Source: Rhynchospora pubera (Eukaryota; Streptophyta; Magnoliopsida; Poales; Cyperaceae). Taken from it: a stretch of 64,000 nucleotides of DNA. The stretch covers positions 257,100,229 to 257,164,228 of the forward strand of contig CM051459.1 in assembly GCA_028095005.1 (NCBI GenBank), given 5' to 3'. Below the pieces are notes generated by a model that ran no database searches, was not told the origin of the DNA, and saw only the letters and a program-made list of their open reading frames with translations. Positions 1-10,900 of this stretch are shown here, piece by piece (within the stretch, counting starts at the first letter, position 1; each line of letters opens with the position of its first letter). The position numbers and the translations under genes were made by a program.

Positions 1-177
1 TAAACATAAACAAACATAAACATAAACATTAACAACATAAACAAAATATATTAACATAAACATAAACATTAAACGACAAGTTCAATCTCAAATAACAGAA
101 TACATTAACATAAACATAAACATTCAGTTGGATAAGAAACCCTAATACTAAACCAAACATAAATCTAAATCCTAAAA

Positions 178-462
178 CTAGTCTTCATCATCCGACAAAA
201 CAATGACTTCATCATCATCATCCGACAAAACAATGACTTCTTCTCTCCATTCTGTGTACGGTGCCACAAGCTTGTCAATCAAAAGCTTGAAAAACATTGC
301 ATGTTGTTCATATTTTGAGAGGCTTGGTTGGCCTTGGTTTTGAGAGGCTTGGTTTTGGTTCGTTTGATTTTGAGAGGATGGATTGGCACGAATTTTGCGC
401 CTAACGTACACTCGTTCGATCGGCTTTTTTCCCTTTGAATTGCTTCCTTCACCTTTCTCCAT
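178..462 (-). CDS. small acidic-tailed protein inside the CACTA element
   Basis: A 94-codon ORF opens MEKGEGSNSKGKK, has a Gln/Asn-rich stretch (QNQTNQNQASQNQ) and ends in a duplicated acidic motif EVIVLSDDDD / EVIVLSDDED. The start resembles that of the ORF at 740-1045 (MDKAEGSNPK), so the two look like duplicates or alternative first exons. The VIVLSDDD tail resembles a SUMO-interacting motif (hydrophobic core followed by acidic residues). Position downstream of the transposase and on the same strand suggests the accessory (TNPA-like) gene of the element, but I do not recognise a DNA-binding domain. Function unknown; it could be only one exon. Confidence 0.4.
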   Translation of the reverse strand: MEKGEGSNSKGKKPIERVYVRRKIRANPSSQNQTNQNQASQNQGQPSLSKYEQHAMFFKLLIDKLVAPYTEWREEVIVLSDDDDEVIVLSDDED

Positions 463-739
463 TACTACCTAATTAAAACACCATATATAATATATATTAA
501 TGTTGGCGCAAAATAATTCATAGTACCTAATTAATATATTGAAACATGGATAAAGAATCACACCATACAAAATAATTGAGATAATAATAAAACATAGATA
601 AAACATCAATTCTTACAGAAATTAAGGTTCACACATCATAGACAATAATTTAGATAAATAGATAATAGCCTAAGGTTCAAAAATTACACATTTAGCAATG
701 TTCATACAAAATAGCATAGATAATTATTAAACCCTAATT

Positions 740-1045
740 TCACTCCTTCTCTTCCTCCACTATCTCCTCTGGCACCTCCTCTGGCACCTCCTCTGGTCCC
801 TCCTCCCCATCTGCAGTTGTTCGTCCGCAACCAACTGGATAGCGCCTCACAGCAGATACAGACCACCTAGGTAGAGGGTTATCTCGCATCCACTGAGGCA
901 CATATCTCTGACGAGTGACATCGAACTCCGGCTTGGTATCCGGCTTTGTCTCCGTCTCCTTCTTGGTCACATCTGTATTTTTCTTGTCCTTGGTCACAGT
1001 TTTTCCCTTATTCACCTTAGGATTGCTACCTTCGGCTTTGTCCAT
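740..1045 (-). CDS. small Lys- and Glu-rich protein inside the CACTA element
   Basis: A 101-codon ORF opens MDKAEGSNPKVNKGK, is Lys/Thr-rich in its first half, has a middle segment RYVPQWMRDNPLPRWS and ends in a PEEVPEEVPEE acidic repeat. The first residues match the pattern of the neighbouring 178-462 ORF. A purine-rich leader with splice donors (1580-1985) lies just upstream in the same orientation, so this is probably the first coding exon of the second gene of the element. No known domain recognised; may be a fragment. Confidence 0.4.
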   Translation of the reverse strand: MDKAEGSNPKVNKGKTVTKDKKNTDVTKKETETKPDTKPEFDVTRQRYVPQWMRDNPLPRWSVSAVRRYPVGCGRTTADGEEGPEEVPEEVPEEIVEEEKE

Positions 1046-1189
1046 TTATTCTAATAATTTGATTCAATTCTAATAATTAATTTAATCATAATTAATCAAT
1101 TCTAATAATCAATTCCATTAATCAATTCTATTAAACATTTCTAATAATAAATTCTAATAAACATTTCTAATAAACATTTCTGTCCCTAT

Positions 1190-1590
1190 TAAGCATTTTG
1201 CATATTCACAATTCTGTCCCTATTATTTGCAAAATAGTCCCTAAAACAATTAAAATTATGCAAAACAGTCCCTAAAACAGCCCCAAATTAAGCAAAACAG
1301 TCCCTATTAAACCCTAAAATTATGCAAAACAGTCCCTAAAATTAAGCATTTCCCCAACATTTTGCATATTCACAATTCTGTCCCTATTATTTGCAAAATA
1401 GTCCCTAAAACAATTAAAATTATGCAAAACAGTCCCTAAAACAGCCCCAAATTAAGCATTTCAGTCCCTAATTAAGCAAAACAGCCCCAAATTAAGCAAA
1501 ACAGTCCCTAATTAAGCAAAACAGCCCCAAATTAAACAAAACAGCCCCAAATTAAGCAAAACAGCCCCTAAATTAAAATTTCAGAGAAAG
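1190..1590. repeat. degenerate tandem repeat, AAAACAG(T/C)CCC(T/A)A-type
   Basis: Irregular short units built from 'caaaacagtccctaaaac' and 'aaacagccccaaattaagc' fill about 400 bp. A larger duplication is visible: 'cattttgcatattcacaattctgtccctattatttgc' type sequence occurs near 1194 and again near 1366. On the minus strand it would sit in the first intron of the small CACTA gene. Confidence 0.7.
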
Positions 1591-1985
1591 GGGGTTTACC
1601 TTCAAGAGAGTGCTGTCGGGGGCAGAGAGGGAAAGGTGGCTGTCGGAGTTGAGAGAGCAGAGATCTGTAAGGGAACAGAGAGGGAGAGGGGACAGAGAGG
1701 GAGAGGCGAGTCAGTGAGTCAGTGAGGGAGAGAGGAAGAGGGGAGTCAGTGAGGGAGAGAGGAAGAGGGGACAGAGAGGGAGAGGGAAGAGGGATTACCT
1801 GAGAGGGAGAGGAAGAGGCGAGAGTGCTTCAGAGAGGAAGAGGCCGTGAGTGTTTGAGAGACAGCGAGTGCTTGAGAGAGGCCGCGAGTGCTTGAGAGAC
1901 AGCGAGGGAGAGATCTAGGGTTTGGAGAGCTCAGGGTTTTAAGCTTGAGAGTGTTTTCGAGTTTGGAAAGAAGTGACGAAACAGC
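1580..1985 (-). promoter_or_regulatory. putative 5' leader/first exons of the second CACTA gene
   Basis: On the plus strand this is a strongly purine-rich (GAGAGGGAGAGG-type) block; on the minus strand it is a CT-rich leader. Two plant-type splice donors are visible on the minus strand, CTCTCAG|GTAATC near 1795 and TTGAAG|GTAAAC near 1600. The palindrome array lies directly upstream in transcription direction. I infer untranslated exon(s) of the gene that contains the 740-1045 ORF. Confidence 0.35.
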
Positions 1986-2021
1986 GGCTAGATGGTGTAT
2001 ATTAAAAAAATGTTTGATCTT

Positions 2022-2330
2022 CTGTAACGGTTATTAGCTAATAACCGTTACAGAAGATCAAACGTTTTTAATATATATGATCTTCTGTAACGGTTATTAG
2101 CTAATAACCGTTACAGAAGATCAAACGTTTTTAATATATATGATCGTCTGTAACGGTTATTATCTAATAACCGTTACAGAAGATCAAACGTTTTTAATAT
2201 ATATGACATTCTGTAACGGTTATTAGCTAATAACCGTTACAGATTTAACTCTTCTGTAACGGTTATTAGCTAATAACCGTTACAGATTTAACTCTTCTGT
2301 AACGGTTATTAGCTAATAACCGTTACAGAT
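2022..2330. repeat. six tandem palindromes with TAACGGTTATT core
   Basis: Six copies of a palindrome centred on TTAGCTAA follow one another (core CTGTAACGGTTATT / AATAACCGTTACAG). The first three carry extra GATCTTC/GAAGATC arms, giving about 46-bp near-perfect palindromes. The same TAACGGTTATT core recurs at the right end of the element (7255-7725), so these are the element's own repeat family. TAACGG/CCGTTA is also a plant MYB recognition core. Confidence 0.85.
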
Positions 2331-2673
2331 TAGTTTAATTTTTTTTTTGCTTTTTGTTTGTTTTCGTAAGCCTTCTGTTCAACAATTTTAAACTTTAATT
2401 TAGAACAATTTTAAGTTTAATTTAGAACAAATTTAGAATAATTTTAAGTAGAACAAATAATAATTTTGAAATGTTAAATAATAAGTTCAACAATTTAGAA
2501 TGTTAAACAAAAATTAAAAATAAATTAGCTCATAAATTAGCACATATATGTTAAATTTCACCAATTAATGACCTGCAAAAAATAAAAATAAAAATAAAAC
2601 TATTAATATATATAACAATTTAGCACATATATGTTAAGAATAATTTATATTAGTTTTTTTAACTCACATGTTA

Positions 2674-5600
2674 TTATGTAGCTACTTTCTTTTTTTTCCT
2701 TCGTGTGTCGACCCACACGCCTTCGGTGTTATCTGTACGCCTACAACTGATCCATACTGGCTGTGATGTATCGTCGATACCGATAGAAAAAGGAGGTATT
2801 TCCTCGAAGTGGTCGTATGCTTCTTCATCTACGACATCACCAACGCCGACAATACGTCTTTTTCCTGAAAGTGGCAAGTAATAAATAAGATGAACATTTG
2901 TACTCAATAAGGTGAACATTTGTACTTAAATAAGATGAACATTTACCTTGAAGCACAACATGTCTTTTCTTATCTGCCGGATCTTGAATGTAAAAAACTT
3001 GCATTGCTTGCTTATTTGCAAGTATAAAGGGATCGTCTCGATAAGCCCTTTTATTGAAGTCAACAGTTATAAACCCCATCTTGTCTTTTTTAACTCCACC
3101 GTGACCGTTGTCGATCCATGCACACTTGAATAAGGGTATCTTAAATTTCAGATAATCTAGTTCCCAAATCTCCTCGATCCACCCATAATGAGTAGCCAGC
3201 CTAACATTATCACTAGATAAAGCTACAACAGCGACTCCACTATTTTGCACGGAACTTTTACCATCCTGTTTCCTTGTGTACCAGGTAAATCCATTCAAGT
3301 CATACCCTTGGTATGTCTCGACCACGGAATCAGGACGTCTTGATAACCATTTCACGGTTTCATCGACCTATGTTCCTTCTTTCAACTGGGACTGTACTTT
3401 ATCTTCTAGCCATTGGAAAAATTTTATTTCATGCTCTATGGTAATCAAGTTTTCGGTGTAAGAAGGGTATTGTTCACGTAACTCGATTAGATGTTCATTG
3501 ATGTAAGGCGCCACAATAGCAAGATGTTGGAGAACTTTCATATGTGCTTTTGGTTCTCATTGCAAGATCCGGTATATGAGTACTAGCTCCAATTGTACCT
3601 GAAAGGTGAACATTTGTGCTAAATAAGGTGAACAAATATTGTGCTTTAAGTGAACATTTGTGCTAAATAAGGTGAACAAATGTGCTAAATTAGGTGAAAA
3701 TTTGTGCTAAATAAGGTGAAAAAATGTGCTAAATTAGGTGAACATTTGTGCTAAATAAGGTGAACAAATATTGTGCTTTAAGTGAACATTTGTGCTAAAT
3801 AAGGTGAACAAATGTGCTAAATTAGGTGAACATTTGTGCTAAATTAGGTGAATAAATATTGTGCTTTAAGTGAACATTTGTGCTAAATAAGGTGAACATT
3901 GGAAGTTAATGTATAACCTTTTCCTTCAAGTCTACCCTCATGTCGAGACTTTGGAAGACCGATTGGTTGTACATCCTGCAAATAATCGGTGTAGTACTCA
4001 ATAACCTCCTCGGCCACATATCCTTCCACTATGCTTCCTTCTGGTTTAGATCGGCTACGAACAAGCCCCTTCAATTGACCCATGGCTCTTTCGAAAGGAT
4101 ACATGTATCGTAGAAATACAGGACCACACATTTTTATCTCTCTAACTAAATGAATGGTCAAATGCACCATGGAGTCAAAAAACGATGGCGGAAAGTACAT
4201 TTCCAGCTCACATAGGGTTAGTACAACACCTTCTTGTAACTTGTCCAAACTATTCGGATCAATCACTTTAGAGCAAATGGAATTAAAGAAAAAATACAAC
4301 TTAGTGATGGTTTTTCTCACTTCTTCCCTTAGAATTCCTCGAATTGCGACCGGAAGTAACTGGGTCAGTAGGACGTGATAATCATGTGACTTCATACCAA
4401 GTAATTTGTTGTCCTTAATAGAAACCTTTCTTGATAGATTTCAGGCATTCTAATAAGCTTTTTTTCTCTTGCTTTGATAAATTAAATTGTGCTGCAGGTA
4501 GCCAAGTTTGGCTTTTTCCCTTATCTTGTGCCGCTAGTTCTTGCCGGATCCCCATTTCAACCATGTCCTTTCTCGCATTTACGCCATCTTTAGTTTTCCC
4601 TTGAATTTCCAACATGCAACCGATCAAAGCTTCACATATGTTCTTTATTATGTGCATCGCATCTAAGCAATGCCTAATCTCCAAACTCTGCCAATATTCA
4701 AGATTCCAGAATATGGACTTCTTCTTCCATATCCCCTTGGGTATCTCATTTGTAAATTTCTTACCAAATTTTACATTAATGTCCTTCACCTGTCGATACA
4801 CCCCTGAACCGGATAACGGTATTGGGGCCTTGTCTTTTTCTACAGTACCGTCAAACCTTTCCTTGTCTCGACGATAAGGGTGATTGCGGTTCTTAATAAA
4901 CCTCCGGTGTCCCAAGTAAACATTTTTTCTAGAGTTTTTCAGGTACACAGAATGGGTGTTTTCCATGCAAATAGGACACGCTTTCGCTCCTTTATTCCTA
5001 TACCCTGACAGGTTTCCGTATGCAGGAAAATCATTGATTGTGCAAAATATCATGGCACGGAGGTTAAACTCACTTCTAGAGTGTGCATCATATATTTTCA
5101 CTCCATTCTGCCACAATTCACCAAGGTCATCTATTAATGGAGCCAAGTACACATCTATATCATTACCTAGTTGTTTGGGACCAGAAATCAACAAGGGCAT
5201 CATCATGTATCTCCTTTTCATGCATAGCCAGGGAGGAAGATTGTAAATACACAATAAGACCGGCCACGTAGTCTGCCGGCTACTCATGTTGCCGTAAGGA
5301 TTCATCCCGTCTGTACATAAACCCAATCTCAGATTTCTAGGTTCACTGCCGAAATCTTCAAATTCCCTATCTATATTTATCCAATCCGGAGAGTCTGCTG
5401 GGTGTCTGAGCATGATATCGCCTTTTTTCCTGCAGTCTGCGTGCCATCTTAACAATTTGGCATTCTTCGCGTTAGAGAAAAGCCGCTGGAATCTTGGTAT
5501 TATTGGTAAATAAAACACCACTTTCGCAGCTGGTCCCTTACTACCTTCATCTTCAATTTGATCGTCCCTCGGTTTATACCGTGACGCATTACACTTTGGA

Positions 5601-6346
5601 CATTTATGCAAGTGTCCGTACTCATTCCGGAATAATATGCAGTCATTTGGACATGCATGAATTCTCTCAACTCCAATTTTTAAAGGACATAACATCTTTT
5701 TAGCCTTATAAATTGAATCTGGCAACTGGTTATCTTTTGGAAGAAATTCTTTATGTAATAGTTTGAGCAAAGATGTGAAACTTGCATCACTCCATCCATT
5801 TTTGGCTTTAAGATTGAACAGTTTGAAAACAGCATTAAGTTTTGACAATTCACAACCAGAATATAAAGCTATTTTATCTTCTTCACGTAACATACCAAAA
5901 ATTTCAACATTATCAACAAAATTATCATCCACATTGTTCACAATTTCATCTAAATCAGCATTAAATTCTGAGTTATCTACATTTCTATCATCATCTACAT
6001 TCTCATCATCAAATACATTGACATCATCAATTTCATCATCCAATGATACATTTTCTTCCTCATACACACAATCCAATACATTTGTGATATTACAACCATC
6101 CCCCCCATTCTCTCCATGGAGTGTCCACCGACCATAATCCGGTTGAAATCCATTTATAATCAAATGAGCTTTCACTTCTACAAAATTAGACCACTTCAAC
6201 AAATTCTGACAAACACGACAAGGACAATACATTTTATCATCTTCTTTCATTTTCAAATTCTCTTTAGCACAAACCATAAATTCTTCAAGTCCTCTCAAAA
6301 ATGTAGACGAGCATCGATTACTTAAGTACATCCACGTCCGATCCAT
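2674..6346 (-). pseudogene. CACTA transposase (TNPD type), decayed
   Basis: Minus-strand transposase gene of the CACTA element. The start chosen is MDRTWMYLS (6346), typical of the N-terminal transposase-associated domain, with the cysteine pattern CPCRVCQN. The Transposase_21 region follows (CPNDCILFRNEY, LRWHAD, GLCTDGMNPYGN, LRAMIFCTINDFPAYGNLSG). The reading frame slips at about 4430, after SIK: the family sequence continues one frame over as the DUF4218-like block (4415-3883; AICSKV-like ICSKVIDP, LEMYFPPSFFD, MYPFERAMG). After a repeat-filled intron comes a block ending in a TAG near 3370, then a DUF4216-like block (QNSGVAVVA, EEIWELDYLKFKIPLFKCAW, 3355-2945), a splice donor CAAG|GTAAATG and a short last exon ending at 2674. 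The frameshift plus the stop make an active enzyme unlikely; unrecognised introns could explain either one. Confidence 0.85.
3600..3900. repeat. minisatellite GTGAACATTTGTGCTAAATAAG in a transposase intron
   Basis: About a dozen 18-24-bp variants of 'gtgaacatttgtgctaaata' run head to tail, with a higher-order period of roughly 150 bp (the 'aaatattgtgctttaag' variant recurs three times). Related single units (GTGAACATTTGTACT) also occur at 2888-2945 in the next intron of the same gene. Confidence 0.85.
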
Positions 6347-6431
6347 CTGAACAACAAAATTTATGCAAATTATTAGGGTTTCGGACCAATTTGTCATATT
6401 AGGTTTTCGGACCGGTCACCATCCTAGCCCG

Positions 6432-6717
6432 CTCTTTGGATACTCTGTCTCATTAGCGAGCGTACGTTAGATGCAATGTGCTATCTGAGAAAAATTCGGC
6501 AGTATTTCCCCTTATGTTCCCTGAATATGCCAACACACGATTGCTCGTGCGTACGTATCCGTGGGAACACAAGGGAAATGCCGCCGAATTTTTCTCAGAC
6601 AACACATTGCATCTAACGTACAACTCGCTGTCCTAAATGAGACAGATCGTATCCAAAGAGCAGTACTCCCGACCGGGAGTACTATCCGAGATTAATCCCT
6701 AATGGATTAATCTCGGA
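6432..6717. repeat. 230-bp inverted repeat followed by two perfect hairpins in the transposase leader
   Basis: The left arm begins CTCTTTGGATACTCTGTCTC (6432) and returns as GAGACAGATCGTATCCAAAGAG, ending near 6661; TTAGATGCAATGTG and GAGAAAAATTCGGC are inside both arms. Immediately after come AGTACTCCCG-AC-CGGGAGTACT (6662-6683) and a 14-bp stem TCCGAGATTAATCC with a 5-base loop (6685-6717). Confidence 0.8.
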
Positions 6718-6783
6718 CGGGCAATGACCTAAATTCAGTTGAGTTCCGGTATTTGGTTCTTATATGACAATACGAAATTCATG

Positions 6784-6785
<2 letters not shown>

Positions 6786-6820
<35 letters not shown>
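6786..6820. repeat. (TA)n microsatellite
   Basis: About 17 uninterrupted TA units between the hairpins and the subterminal region of the CACTA element. Confidence 0.95.
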
Positions 6821-6823
<3 letters not shown>

Positions 6824-7254
6824 AATTATTAACGAAATGCAAATAATTTAAAAAAAGAGAAGTTCATGAAAATATACTTTCAATTGTGTGCCTTCCGATC
6901 CGTTGAATCGTGCTTCTTATCCGGCCGATGTAAGATTTTCTCCTATTCAATGATATCTTAAAATATATAAAAAAACAAAAATAACCATAAATTAATGAAA
7001 AAATCGAAATAAATAAGAAAAAATGTAAAAAAAAATTACGGTTCAAATTTAATTTTTTTTACCTTAAATCTGCTCTCCTTCTTATTATCTTTCTAATTAT
7101 TATTTTTTCAGAATTTTTAGAAATTTTTGGCTATTTTTTTGGAGTGAAGTCACCACCACAAATTCGCAATAAATGAGAAGATCAGAAAAGAGTTAAGTGA
7201 TGCGGCGCTAGCTGTGAGTTTGTTGGGATGGAGAGGAAGACCTAAATACAAAAC

Positions 7255-7725
7255 TATTCTATAACGGTTATTAAAAAATAACCGTTACAGAATCATAAAA
7301 AAAATATAAAAAAAAGCCGTTACAGAATCATAAAAAAATTAATAAATTTCGTCCCATATCAGTAACGGTTATTAGAAAATAACCGTTACAGAATCATTAA
7401 AAAAAAAAAAAATATTAACCTACTGTAACGGTTATTTACTAATAACCGTTACAGAAGATGGTTGATATTACATTTCTTTTTTCTTTTCTGTAACGGTTGT
7501 TGGATAATAACCGTTACAGAATATAAGAAATCTGTAACGGTTATTGTCCAACAACCGTTACAGAAGGTTGATGCATTTTTTTCCCTGACCATGACGGAAA
7601 TGTTATTACGGTTGTTTCATAATAACCGTTACAGATTTGTGGCGCCAATTTTCCCGCCTAATGCTTCACTATTCTGTAACGGTTATTTCAAAAACCGTTA
7701 CAGAAGTGCCGTTACAGAAGGTCCT
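7255..7725. repeat. subterminal palindromes of the CACTA element (5' side)
   Basis: At least seven inverted pairs of CTGTAACGGTTATT and AATAACCGTTACAG with variable centres lie in the 480 bp next to the terminus. They match the core of the array at 2022-2330. In characterised CACTA elements, subterminal repeats of this kind bind the element-encoded TNPA protein. Confidence 0.85.
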
Positions 7726-7957
7726 TTTTCCCGTAGTGGAACTTGCATGCTTCAGAAAAACCTTTCTTGAAACTGTTTGTTTTGTTTTGCTGACTTAAAC
7801 TATTTTTTTTTGAAGGCCTGCTGACTTAAACTATTATACTTAATTTACACAGCAATTGTGTCCATTATGGATAAAACGTAGAAATGTAACAGACTAACAA
7901 ACTAAAACCATGTCGACATGGTTTGAATATCAATCAAGTAGTATTTTGCACATGTAG

Positions 7958-10900
7958 GATGTGGAGAAGTTGGGAGAAGGGAGGCTGAAGGGACCAGAGG
8001 ACTTGTGCTTTGATGGAGAAGGGATGCTGTACACTGTCACAAGGGATGGATGGATTGAGAGGATGCATCGAAACGGTTCGTGGGAGCATTGGGTGCTTAT
8101 TGGGGGTCCATCGCTGCTAGGAATTGCCACCTCTTTAACAGGTGCCATTTTAGTGTGCAATGCCGAAAAAGTAAGTGTTAAGTACATATGTTTTGTAGAG
8201 AAAACATATGTGCGTACTAATGTACGGAAATTTCGGTGCATACTGATTCAAACTCTTCGATCTACTTCAAATTGACTGATCCAAATCGTCCAATATGATC
8301 AACCTATTATAATCTCCTTGCAAATCAAATTTTATATTTTTTTGAATTTTTTTTACTTTTTTTTTTTAATTTTAGAATATCGCTTATCTATTTTTTTCTA
8401 AACCGTTAAAAAAATGCAATTTTTAAAAATCTGAAAAAAAATATTTTAAAAATTTCTAAAAATGTAAAATTTGGTTAGCAAGGAGATTTCAATAGAGAGA
8501 TCATATTGAACGGTTTGGATCGGTCATTTTGAAACAGATTGAAAAGTTCGAATCAGTATGCACCGAAGATCTCATACATTAGTATGCACCATATATAGGC
8601 TTTCTCTGTTTTGCAAAATTTTATTTCATAACAATATGTATGGTCTTGTGGCTGCGAGTATTTCTGTGTTTGATCATTAAGTATACACCAAAAAAGATAA
8701 AAGAGAGAGGAATGAAATAAAGTAATTAATAGTGGATTGTAAGAACACTAGACTAATTTTTTTTTAGATCACGGATTCAAATTCTGCGTACATCTTTAAT
8801 TTTAAAAAAGTTGGATGACAAAAATCTCTCACTTTCTTCGAAAAAAAAAATAAGAACATTAATTACGGTAATATATTTGGTTTATTTCTATAATTTTTCC
8901 ACCATAAAATCACAATTATCCAACAGTACGTACTACATAATGTGACCTAATCTACATATGATTGGCACAAAAGAGCATTTTACATTGGATCAAATTTTTT
9001 TGTAAGTAGTTGCTTATATATATAGAAGCATAGATCCCTTGAAGGTGTATATAACTAATTAAGAAAACCTACGGTAAATTAAAATATAATCATGCAGGGA
9101 TTGTTAAAAGTCAGAGATGAAGAGGTGACAATTCTTGCCTCACAAGTGACCAATGGGACAAGGATAAGGTACGATGACACTTTTTCATATAATCCAAATT
9201 TGATAAAAAGTTTCTGCTATTCGGTGGTTCTTTTCGAACTCCTTAGTACATGCTTCCAAAACACCTCATACCGCTCATCGTATCAAGGATAGGATAGCTT
9301 GTTTGGATATTTGGTCTTGTTTTGAAGGGTGCCATCAATTCGTACCGCTCATCGTATCAACTTAAGGATAGGATAGCTTGTTTGGATATTTGGTCTTATT
9401 TTGAAGGGTACCATCAATTTGGTTTACCTTTGTTAATTTTATTTTGTCCATTACCAAGCTTTCTTCTTGACGGATTTACTAATTAACATGATTCTAAAGT
9501 AAATTGCATCGGTGTAAGTTTCCTCGACAATTATTTTGAGTACCAGTATTTCTGAGAAACTAATTATATTTCCTCATTTTTTTGTCTGAAAATCTTAAAT
9601 TAAGAATATTGACAGGGAAAAAAATATACTCTGTAACGAGAGTTAAGCCTGTAAAAATTTTAGTGATGTTACAATAATATCTATATTTTTTGCCATCCAT
9701 TTGTATTTCTCTCCTCTAGCAGAACGAACATGTTTGATATGTCTTAGGTGAAATGTAATCGATAAAGTATGCAATTTTATTATGTTCATCTGCATAAATT
9801 ACCATAACGAAAAATATATTTATTTGTGTCCAAATTATACTTGCTAGAGAAATTTTTTTATTTATAATTTTTTTTCTTAAATAGATATTTGTTCTTTTAG
9901 GACTAAGTTGGAAGAGCGACTTTGAAATTACACAATGGCACAACGTCATGAAAAATAGTGGCGCTGTTCTTAAAGATAAACATCTATATATTGAAAAAAA
10001 TTAAATTTGAAATGATGAAGATTATTATATTCATCAATGTCGGACACAAATAAATATCTAGTTTTGAAACACAAAAAATTTATATGATAAAAATGTATTA
10101 CATATAAATCGTGGATAAATGTAGACCTATAAACACAAATGAGTTATAGTATATTAAGAATATTTTTGTTCCTAAACATATATATCAAATGAATCTTTTT
10201 ATATGGATCGATAAATGCCCATTAATTACAATTAACAAATAGCTCTACACCTTTGATTCTTAGATTCGCAGATGAAGCAATTGAGACATCTGACGGCACC
10301 ATATACTTCACTGATGCCAGCTCCAAATTTGGGTTTGACAATTGGATTCTAGACTTTCTAGAAGCTCGGCCTAACGGTCGTCTTCTGAAATATGATCCTT
10401 CTACAAAAACAACATCTGAGGTGTTGCCAGATCTGTATTTTCCTAACGGAGTAGCTGTCTCCGAAGGAGAAGACTACTTGGTTGTATGTGAGACATGGAG
10501 GCAAGACATCTTGTTCGTTTTTAGTTGTTTACAACAATATTATCAACTCTTGACCCAGGTTTCAGCCCCATAGTGTATACTAAGCCTACAGCCCAAATAG
10601 CAAACTTAACAGATGGTGCCACAAATGGGCTTATATTGGTTGGGTCAATAAAGAATACAGAATTGGCCTTTTTTTAAAAAAAAATTAAACGAATAAACAA
10701 TTGTGATTAAAAAAAAAAACTTCAAAATTCATGTCGACCAATAAAATTTTCCAATCTTTAATCATGACTATTTTCAAAAAAAAAAAGAAGATATTTACAG
10801 GGCTTTCATTTACAACCGTTTCCCATTCACCCTTTCCCCCACCAATTTTGGGAGTTCAGGATGAGATGCTTAAAGCACTGGCTAAAAGGAGAAGAGAATG

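Larger units (their letters stand above)
1..7738 (-). mobile_element. CACTA (En/Spm) transposon, 5' part with one terminus
   Basis: The right edge reads, on the minus strand, CACTACGGGAAAAAGGACC, a typical CACTA terminus; the element ends at 7738 and the next three bases (GAA) are one half of a possible 3-bp target duplication. Going inward there are subterminal palindromes (7255-7725), a hairpin-rich leader, a TNPD-like transposase (6346-2674), another palindrome array (2022-2330) and two small ORFs, all on the minus strand. No matching terminus is seen on the left, so the element probably continues beyond base 1. The transposase is broken, so this copy is unlikely to be autonomous. Class is clear; the left boundary is unknown. 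Confidence 0.9.

Noticed and set aside
3600..3900. Regularly spaced repeat, could suggest a CRISPR-like array
   Set aside because: Units are contiguous with no unique spacers, and the context is a eukaryotic transposon intron.
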